A DNA stretch of 64,000 nucleotides from NCBI GenBank assembly GCA_030430565.1, contig JAUIKS010000010.1, positions 248,001 to 312,000 on the forward strand, read 5' to 3'. Below, piece after piece: positions 58,393 to 64,000 of this stretch (positions are counted from its first letter, which is position 1; each line of letters opens with the position of its first letter). A model generated the notes under the pieces. It was given only the letters and a program-made list of their open reading frames with translations, had not been told where the DNA came from and ran no database searches. The DNA comes from Polyangia bacterium (GTDB lineage: Bacteria; Myxococcota_A; Polyangia; Nannocystales; Nannocystaceae). The position numbers and the translations under genes are program-made.

Positions 58393-60174
58393 TCACTGCC
58401 GATCGAAGCGGCGCATGAAGCCGAGGAAGCCGGCCTTGGAGCCGTCGACGCGCATTCGCCCGGCCGCGAGGGCCGCGGCCGCGGACTCCTGCTTGGTCGC
58501 CAGGCGCTTCCACGTCAGCGTGTCGGTGTGGATCGTCGCGACCGGCGCGGGCGTCCCGGGCAGCGGCTCGCCCTCGGCGAGCTCGGCGACGCCGCGCCGG
58601 ACCGTCACCGTGAACCGCCGGTTCACGTCGGAGAATTCGAAGCCGAGCGCCTCGTGCACGTCGATCGCTTTCTCAGGGAACAGGCGCACGGTCATGATCC
58701 GCAGGAAGGTGTCGACGGGGATCCCCGCGAGCACGCCGTCATCGAGCTCGGGGCGCTCGGGCGTCCGCGCCCCCTCCCGCAGCTCGTGGGCCTCCTGCAG
58801 CAGGTAGGCGCGGCCGTTGGTGTTGTGCACGCCGGCCGCGACCGCCTCGAGCGCGGACGCGAGCTCGCGCTCGAGGCGCTCCTGGTCGAACGGCCAGGAG
58901 CGCTGATGGGCCGCGCGCAGGCGCGAGAGCAGGTGCACGGCCCAGCGCGCCTCGGCGCGCTCGGGGCCCTGCGCGGCGTCGCGGGCGGCGAGCGCGGCGT
59001 CGAGCACGGCCTGGGGCCCGCCCATCAGCTCGACCTCTCGGCGCGCGCGCTCGTCGTCGGCGAGCGGGTAGAGGTGCTGCGCGCCGCCGTCGAACCAGCC
59101 GAGCTCGTTGCTGAAGATCGCGCGCACGGACCAGTCGACCTGGCCGTAGAGCTCTTGGAGATAGGGCTTGTTGACCAGGTGCGGCGGGAGCCCGACCCGC
59201 GCGACGATCGTCTCGATCGACTCGCCGCGGTTGGAGCCGCGCACGACCTCGTCGCGGACCCACTGGATCGCGTCGCGGTAGCTCGTGAGCACCTCGAGGA
59301 TCTGCGCGCGGCCCTTGAGCGGGGCGGTGTGCGAGGGCACGAGGAACTCCGGCTGGCGCCTGCGCATGGCGTCGAGGCTGTGGATCCAGTCGTCGACGGG
59401 CCGCGGCCGGGTCCCGCGGATCGTGTAGAGGTTGGGGAAGGAGTGGTAGTAGTTGTCGCCGGCGAGCAGCAGCGCGCGCTCGGGGACCCAGACGAAGAGC
59501 TGGTCGTGGGTCTCGCCGTGGGCCTCGACGAGCTCTAGGGTCAGGTCGCCGAGCTCGAGGGACGCCCGCCCGGAGAACACCTTGTTGGGCATGCGCAGGC
59601 CGGCCTTGAGCGCGCCCTCGATGTCGACGCGGCGGCCGAGCGCGCTGCAGGGGATGTCGGCGTCGGCGATGTCTCGGCCCATCTGACGGGCGCCGCGGCG
59701 CTGCTCGGTCGGCGCGAACAGGCCGTACTGCTTGAGTAGGTGCTCGCTGAACTCGGCGGTCGCCCAGATCTCGATCGGGGGGCCGCCCGCGCGCTCGCGC
59801 TCCTCGACCCAGACCGCCGCGCCGCCGACGTGGTCGATGTGGCTGTGCGTGAAGATCAGCGCGCGCGTGGGACCTGGCGCTTTGGCCAGGAGATCATCGC
59901 GCACGCGGGCCGCGCGCGCGCGCGTCATCCCCGGGTCAATGATGACGTTGCCCTCGGCGGTCTTGATCAGCGTGGTGTTGGCGAGGTCGTAGCCCTGGGC
60001 CACGAACACGCCCCCGGTGACCTCCTCGACGCGCGGCTCACCGATGAGCTCGCGGCAGTGCTGGTCGACGAGCTCGGAGCTCGGGAGGGTGCGGCGCTGC
60101 TCGACCTCGCTCGCCCCGCAGCCCAGGCCCGCAGCGAGCGTGAGCGTGAGCGCGAGGCGATGGACGGTTCCCAT
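58393..60174 (-). CDS. Alkylsulfatase/SdsA1-type lipoprotein hydrolase
   Basis: 593 aa. AAGLGC gives the acyl Cys at ~19. The MBL core has THSHIDHVGG (His110, His112, Asp114, His115), EAHGETHDQLFVW, LLLAGDNYYH and VPSHTAPLKG. The following helical dimerisation domain (YRDAIQWVRDEVVRG, NKPYLQELYGQVDWSVRAIF, LGWFDGGAQHLYP) and a C-terminal SCP2-like domain complete the SdsA1/BDS1 three-domain layout. It hydrolyses alkyl sulfates (or aryl esters) at the envelope. ATG 60174 follows TAGCCT at 7 nt. Most described SdsA1 proteins are secreted without a lipid anchor. Confidence 0.92.
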   Translation of the reverse strand: MGTVHRLALTLTLAAGLGCGASEVEQRRTLPSSELVDQHCRELIGEPRVEEVTGGVFVAQGYDLANTTLIKTAEGNVIIDPGMTRARAARVRDDLLAKAPGPTRALIFTHSHIDHVGGAAVWVEERERAGGPPIEIWATAEFSEHLLKQYGLFAPTEQRRGARQMGRDIADADIPCSALGRRVDIEGALKAGLRMPNKVFSGRASLELGDLTLELVEAHGETHDQLFVWVPERALLLAGDNYYHSFPNLYTIRGTRPRPVDDWIHSLDAMRRRQPEFLVPSHTAPLKGRAQILEVLTSYRDAIQWVRDEVVRGSNRGESIETIVARVGLPPHLVNKPYLQELYGQVDWSVRAIFSNELGWFDGGAQHLYPLADDERARREVELMGGPQAVLDAALAARDAAQGPERAEARWAVHLLSRLRAAHQRSWPFDQERLERELASALEAVAAGVHNTNGRAYLLQEAHELREGARTPERPELDDGVLAGIPVDTFLRIMTVRLFPEKAIDVHEALGFEFSDVNRRFTVTVRRGVAELAEGEPLPGTPAPVATIHTDTLTWKRLATKQESAAAALAAGRMRVDGSKAGFLGFMRRFDRQ

Positions 60175-60181
60175 GGGGCAC

Positions 60182-60187
60182 AGGCTA
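60182..60187 (-). promoter_or_regulatory. -10 element TAGCCT, leaderless start
   Basis: TAGCCT on the minus strand, 7 nt before the ATG at 60174. Confidence 0.5.
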
Positions 60188-60380
60188 GCAGCACATGTGC
60201 GTCGGAGGACGACCCCTCGTGATTCACCCGGCGCGTCGCGTGAGCGGCGATCTCGCGGGCTCAAGACGCAACCACTTCGCGTTTGTTCTCGGCGCGTCGG
60301 CGACTACGTTAAGGACAGCGGCCGCTCATGATTGACACGCGGACGCCTACACCTTCTCATCATACGAAACTGAACTACCG

Positions 60381-61253
60381 ATGTGTGAACTTACAACGAC
60401 TCTACTGCGCGCCTGCGCGCGCGCGCTCCCGCTCTTGCTGCTGCTGGGGGCGTGTGATCCAAAGGATGACGACACCGCCGGGACGGGTGGGCCCGACACC
60501 GACCCCGAGGCCACGACCACCGGGGGCGAGTCGAGCGACACCGGCAGCTCGAGCGACGCGCCCGAGACCGACACGTCCGACACGTCCGACACGTCTGGAG
60601 CCGGGGTGGGTCCGTGCTACGACACCGACCCCGTGGACGAGCCCGGCACCGCGCTCGATCGCCACGGGTGGGAGTACAACGGCGGCTTCATGGGCTCGGC
60701 CAAGTGGTTCGGCGTGTGCACGATCGTCGACGCGGTCGAGGCCGGCGCGATCACGACCACGCTCGACTGCAGCGCGGACCCCGACGGCCCGACCACGCTC
60801 ACGCTTGAGTTCGTGCCCACCGCGCCCGGGCTCGCCTGGTCTCCGGGCCAGGAGGTCCAGGTCGCCTACACCCACGACGCGTGGAGCGACGGCGAGTACA
60901 TCAGCATGCACGAGCTCGAGGGCGACGCGCTGCTGCTCGCCTTCGGCCACGGCGGCGCGGACGGGTCATTCTTCGAGCACGACGATCACACGGCGCCGGT
61001 GCTGCTCGAGGAGAACTACGACGACTGCGGCATGGGCGGCGGTCAGGACTCGGGGCTGGTCGTGTCAGTCCAATTCGATGTCTCCGGGCCGCAGGACGAG
61101 CCGGTGGCGATGCTGCAAGGCGATGTGCTCACGCTCGGGGGCCTCGACGGCGAGCAGTACGCGGTCGCGCTGTACCAGGCCGAGTCCGGTGACATCGGCG
61201 CCTGCTGTCACTACGGCTCGTACTTCGACTTCATGATCCACCAGCTGCCCTGA
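60381..61253 (+). CDS. Lipoprotein with Thr/Ser/Asp linker and Cys-rich beta domain
   Basis: 290 aa. LLGAC gives the acyl Cys at ~25. A Thr/Ser/Asp linker includes repeats of DTS. The C-terminal ~200 residues contain [60 protein letters not shown] and [12 protein letters not shown]; paired Cys and alternating strands indicate a disulfide-stabilised beta-sandwich. No catalytic motif. It sits in the gap between the alkylsulfatase (divergent) and the PEGA protein (convergent). Confidence 0.7.
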   Translation: MCELTTTLLRACARALPLLLLLGACDPKDDDTAGTGGPDTDPEATTTGGESSDTGSSSDAPETDTSDTSDTSGAGVGPCYDTDPVDEPGTALDRHGWEYNGGFMGSAKWFGVCTIVDAVEAGAITTTLDCSADPDGPTTLTLEFVPTAPGLAWSPGQEVQVAYTHDAWSDGEYISMHELEGDALLLAFGHGGADGSFFEHDDHTAPVLLEENYDDCGMGGGQDSGLVVSVQFDVSGPQDEPVAMLQGDVLTLGGLDGEQYAVALYQAESGDIGACCHYGSYFDFMIHQLP

Positions 61254-61276
61254 GCCAGCGCCGGCCGCTCGTCGAC

Positions 61277-62434
61277 TCAGAAGCGGCCGGAGAGGGACAC
61301 GGACACGCCGCGGGCGCCGCTCGGGCCCGCGGCGAAGCGAACCGTGTCGGTGATCCGGCGGATCCGGTTCGTGGTGCTGAGCCCGATCAGCGTCGCGCCG
61401 GTCGTCAGCAACACGCCGGCGACGACGCCCCCGGCGATCGCCATGGTGTTGGCCTGGGCGCCGCGGCGACGCGTGTCCGCGAGCGCGTCGGTCAGTCCGA
61501 TCCCCGTGTTGCCCGCGGCCAGCCCCTCCGCGACCAGGCGCTCGCCCTCGCGCTCGGCCGCGACGCCGAGCGAGAGGCCCGAGCCCATCACGCCGAGCGC
61601 CGCGACGCCGAGCGAGAGACTGACCGAGCCGCTGATCAGCAGCTGACGGCTGAAGGCCGTCGGCGGCAGCCGACCGGAGGTGAGCGTGAGCTCGAGCAGC
61701 TGCTCGACCCCGCGCTCGAGCGTGACCGTGCGCTCCTCCGGCGCGTAGCCCTCGAGCTCGATGGTCACGAGGTGCGAGCCCGCGGTCGACTTGCGCTCGA
61801 GCGGCGTGAAGCCGACGCGCTCGCCGTCGACCGTCACGAGCGCGCCGGCCGGCTCGCTGCGGACCACGAGCACCGGCTGCCGCGCGAGCGCGTCGCGCTG
61901 CTCGTCGAGCCGCCGCTGCCGCTCCTGCTCGAGGCGCGCCTGCTTGCGCGTGACATCGAGCTGGCTGCGCAGCTGCGGCCCCTGGACGATCAGCATGGTG
62001 CGGACCTCCTCGAGCCCGCACAGCGAGCACTCGTCCGACTGCGAGATCGACTCGCGGCGCGCCGGCGCGGTCGCGACGAGCTCGAGCGTGACGCTGTAGT
62101 CGCGCTCCCGCGACTCGACGCGGGTCGTCAGCAGGTGCGTCGCGCCGTGCGCCTCACGGACGCGCGCGAGGCACTCGGGCGCGCCCGGCGAGCAGTCGGC
62201 GAAGCTCGCGTCGAGCGTCACGACCGCGAAGCCGGCGCGCCGGAGCCCCTGGACGAGCGCGCGCTCGAGCTCGCCCTGCAGCTCGATCTGCGTCGCGCCC
62301 GTGATCACGATCGGCGTGAGCGCGACCCGGTCGCGCGCGTCGTCCACCTGGGCCTCCGCGGCGCCGGGCGCCGGGTCGTCGGGCGTCGCCGGCGCGGCGG
62401 CGGTCGCGATCATGAGTGCCAGCAGCCAGCGCAC
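61277..62434 (-). CDS. PEGA-domain membrane protein
   Basis: 385 aa. A signal peptide (residues 1-~18) precedes an alpha/beta region with paired Cys ([10 protein letters not shown] and ECSLCG). PEGA sequence at ~200-265 ([26 protein letters not shown], then [21 protein letters not shown]) is clear. C-terminal hydrophobic segments (~285-310 and ~335-355) suggest one or two membrane helices. PEGA domains are surface-layer-type beta-sandwiches of unknown ligand. The start at GTG 62434 is supported by TAGCAT 7 nt before it. The frame is open on to 63457 across the next gene's region, but that part has no signal peptide logic. Confidence 0.8.
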   Translation of the reverse strand: MRWLLALMIATAAAPATPDDPAPGAAEAQVDDARDRVALTPIVITGATQIELQGELERALVQGLRRAGFAVVTLDASFADCSPGAPECLARVREAHGATHLLTTRVESRERDYSVTLELVATAPARRESISQSDECSLCGLEEVRTMLIVQGPQLRSQLDVTRKQARLEQERQRRLDEQRDALARQPVLVVRSEPAGALVTVDGERVGFTPLERKSTAGSHLVTIELEGYAPEERTVTLERGVEQLLELTLTSGRLPPTAFSRQLLISGSVSLSLGVAALGVMGSGLSLGVAAEREGERLVAEGLAAGNTGIGLTDALADTRRRGAQANTMAIAGGVVAGVLLTTGATLIGLSTTNRIRRITDTVRFAAGPSGARGVSVSLSGRF

Positions 62435-62441
62435 CACCGCG

Positions 62442-62447
62442 ATGCTA
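62442..62447 (-). promoter_or_regulatory. -10 element TAGCAT, leaderless start
   Basis: TAGCAT on the minus strand, 7 nt before the GTG at 62434. Confidence 0.45.
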
Positions 62448-62596
62448 GCAGCCCGCAGCGAGCGCTCGGGCCCCGGGCGCGCGATCACTCGCGCGCGCTC
62501 GCGTGCCGCCGCGTCCACAGGCCGCGCGCGAGGCCGCGCGGCCGCTCGGCGCGCGCGGGCAGAATCGTTCAAATTAATGTCCCAATAGACATGTCC

Positions 62597-62602
62597 TATA
62601 AT
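62597..62602 (+). promoter_or_regulatory. -10 element TATAAT, leaderless start
   Basis: A perfect TATAAT 9 nt before the ATG at 62612, preceded by AGACATGTCC. TTAATG at 62574-62579 is a possible -35 with 17-bp spacing. No Shine-Dalgarno. Confidence 0.6.
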
Positions 62603-62611
62603 GCGTTCTCG

Positions 62612-64000
62612 ATGGCGCGCCTCCGGATCGCCCAGCGCGGCGCCCTGACGCTGGCGCTCTCCTCGCTCGGCCTCGCGGGGGCGGGGTGCTTTCAGGGCGC
62701 GTTTATGGAGCACCTCCCGTGCCGCAGCGACGACGACTGCGTGCGGCTGCAGTGTCGAGACGGCTTCTGCGGCGGGCCGCCCGCGGGCACGACCGGCGGC
62801 GACGCGAGCAGCACGGCGGGCTCGAGCGCCAGCGGGGGCGAGTCCGTGTGCGGCAACGGGGTGCTCGAGCCGGGCGAGCAGTGCGATCACGAGCTCGACG
62901 ACACCAGCGGGGGCGAGACCGACGAGGGCGGCGAGGACGCGCAGCGCTGCGTCGCCTGCGAGCTCGTCGAGTGCGACGAGGGGCAGATCCCGATCCCCGT
63001 CGCGCTGTGCGATGAGGTCGCCGAGGACGCGCGCGACGCCTGCCTCGCGCAGTGCACCACGGAGTCCTGCGGCGACGGCCTGCTCGACGCGGGCGAGGAG
63101 TGCGACGACGGCAACCAGGCCAACGACGACGCCTGCACCAACGCCTGCCACGTCGCCGCGTGCGGCGACGGCCTCGTGCAGCTGGGGGTCGAGCTGTGCG
63201 ACGACGGCAACGACGACGACTCCGACGCCTGCACGACGAGCTGCGGGCCGGCGGGCTGCGGCGACGGCGAGCCGGTCGCGCCGGAGGAGTGCGACGACGG
63301 TAACGACGATGACGGCGACCAGTGCTCGAGCGCCTGCATCGAGGCGAAGTGCGGCGACGGGCTGCTGCAGGGCGCCGAGGAGTGTGACGACGGCAACGAC
63401 GACGACACCGACGCCTGCGTCGACAGCTGCGTGATGGCGAGCTGCGGCGACGGCCACCTGTGGATCGGCGTCGAGGAGTGCGAGGACGAAGACGGCGATC
63501 AGAGCAACCTCGACGAGTGCACGGCCGCGTGCGAGCTGCCGGTGTGCGGCGACGGCTACGTGTGGGAGGGCGTCGAGCCCTGCGACGGCGACTCGATGTG
63601 CTCAGAGGACTGCCTGCTGCTCGGCTGCGGCGACGGCGAGCTCGTCGCGCCCGAGCAGTGCGACGACGGCAACACGGACAGCGACGACGCCTGCCCCGAG
63701 ACCTGCATCCCGGCGAGCTGCGGCGACGGCTACGTGTGGGCGGGCAACGAGCAGTGCGACCTCGGCGAGCTCAACTCGCTCGTCGGCTGCACGGACGACT
63801 GCGGCACCTTCGAGCCGGTCATCGCGCTCGCGGCCGGCGGCCTCCACACCTGCGCCGTGACCCTGGGCGGCGGGCTGCGTTGCTGGGGCCGCAACGACAC
63901 CTGTCAGCTCGGCCTCGGCCTCGGCCTGTTCGAAAGCGTCGGCGACGACGAGTTCCCCTACGAGCTCCCGCGCGTCGACGTCGGCGGGCCCGTGAGCTCG
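62612..64000 (+). CDS. DUF4215/Cys-rich-repeat lipoprotein with RCC1-like end, 3' truncated
   Basis: At least 463 codons, open to the window edge. LAGAGC gives the acyl Cys at ~26. The body is a chain of the myxobacterial Cys-rich repeat (C-G-D-G-x5-9-EECDDGN-x8-12-C-x3-C): [65 protein letters not shown] and four to five more variants. The last repeats break down (CEDEDGD, CDGDS), and from ~410 the sequence changes to RCC1-like ([32 protein letters not shown]). The repeats bind calcium or form stiff spacers in surface proteins. The right part and true length lie outside the window. Confidence 0.85.
   Translation, partial: MARLRIAQRGALTLALSSLGLAGAGCFQGAFMEHLPCRSDDDCVRLQCRDGFCGGPPAGTTGGDASSTAGSSASGGESVCGNGVLEPGEQCDHELDDTSGGETDEGGEDAQRCVACELVECDEGQIPIPVALCDEVAEDARDACLAQCTTESCGDGLLDAGEECDDGNQANDDACTNACHVAACGDGLVQLGVELCDDGNDDDSDACTTSCGPAGCGDGEPVAPEECDDGNDDDGDQCSSACIEAKCGDGLLQGAEECDDGNDDDTDACVDSCVMASCGDGHLWIGVEECEDEDGDQSNLDECTAACELPVCGDGYVWEGVEPCDGDSMCSEDCLLLGCGDGELVAPEQCDDGNTDSDDACPETCIPASCGDGYVWAGNEQCDLGELNSLVGCTDDCGTFEPVIALAAGGLHTCAVTLGGGLRCWGRNDTCQLGLGLGLFESVGDDEFPYELPRVDVGGPVSS

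Noticed and set aside
57067-59538. 823-codon open frame crossing the porin and alkylsulfatase genes
   Set aside because: It runs antisense to, or out of frame with, two well-supported genes and reads as Arg/Ala/Asp-rich low complexity.
1-64000. tRNA or rRNA genes as integration targets
   Set aside because: No cloverleaf with a T-loop GGTTCGAATCC-type sequence was seen near the integrase or elsewhere; a tRNAscan run would settle it.

Overview
The window is high-G+C (roughly 70 % by eye), densely coded bacterial DNA. Several traits point to a myxobacterium, most likely the Nannocystis/Plesiocystis/Enhygromyxa branch. These are a Hanks-type kinase fused to a formylglycine-generating-enzyme-like domain, many lipoproteins with Ser/Thr/Gly linkers after the lipobox, Cys-rich CGDG...CDDGN repeats joined to RCC1-like sequence, an IgGFc-binding-like protein and an archaemetzincin. 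This placement is inference from gene content; there is no rRNA or other marker gene in the window.

Layout. 0-4 kb: end of a GT2 glycosyltransferase, a polysaccharide deacetylase, an RNase HI-like protein on the other strand, a lipoprotein and a small helical protein closed by a strong terminator. 4-10 kb: a minus-strand envelope block (lipoprotein thioredoxin, SpoIVB/S55-type protein, secreted beta-propeller protein) and radC. 10-16.5 kb: kinase-FGE fusion, Cys-rich lipoprotein, lipoprotein archaemetzincin, HCCA isomerase/DsbA-like protein. 16.9-20 kb: coupled M16 peptidase pair. 20-32 kb: pentapeptide-repeat protein, lipoproteins, amidohydrolase, a VOC-WYL regulator-bile acid symporter operon with a two-palindrome operator region, map, and two Get3/ArsA-like ATPases with a biotin carrier gene between them on the opposite strand.

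32.2-38.2 kb is an accessory island. It holds a tyrosine recombinase, a small MerR/Xis-like protein, a five-unit 11-bp iteron array, a small protein with a paralogue about 8.5 kb away, 1.4 kb of lower-GC repeat-rich non-coding DNA and two tandem paralogous Cys-rich lipoproteins. A perfect 23-bp inverted repeat (32208-32230 and 38138-38160) brackets it.

38-64 kb: Nudix hydrolase, deoxynucleoside kinase, membrane proteins, two metallo-beta-lactamase-fold enzymes (one of the alkylsulfatase type), a zinc alcohol dehydrogenase, an IgGFc-binding-like lipoprotein, a PAS histidine kinase, a lipoprotein thioredoxin, DNA polymerase IV, a methyltransferase, an alginate-export-type porin, a PEGA-domain protein and a truncated DUF4215/RCC1 surface protein.

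The most striking gene is at 47510-49645. It encodes about eight tandem copies of a domain that matches the C-terminal domain of ribosomal protein bL12 and keeps the basic surface that recruits translation GTPases, but it has no bL12 N-terminal ribosome anchor. A genome-style signal also stands out: about eighteen genes have a -10-like TANNNT hexamer only 6-10 nt upstream of the start codon, which suggests widespread leaderless transcripts. Two of the island genes instead carry Shine-Dalgarno sequences.
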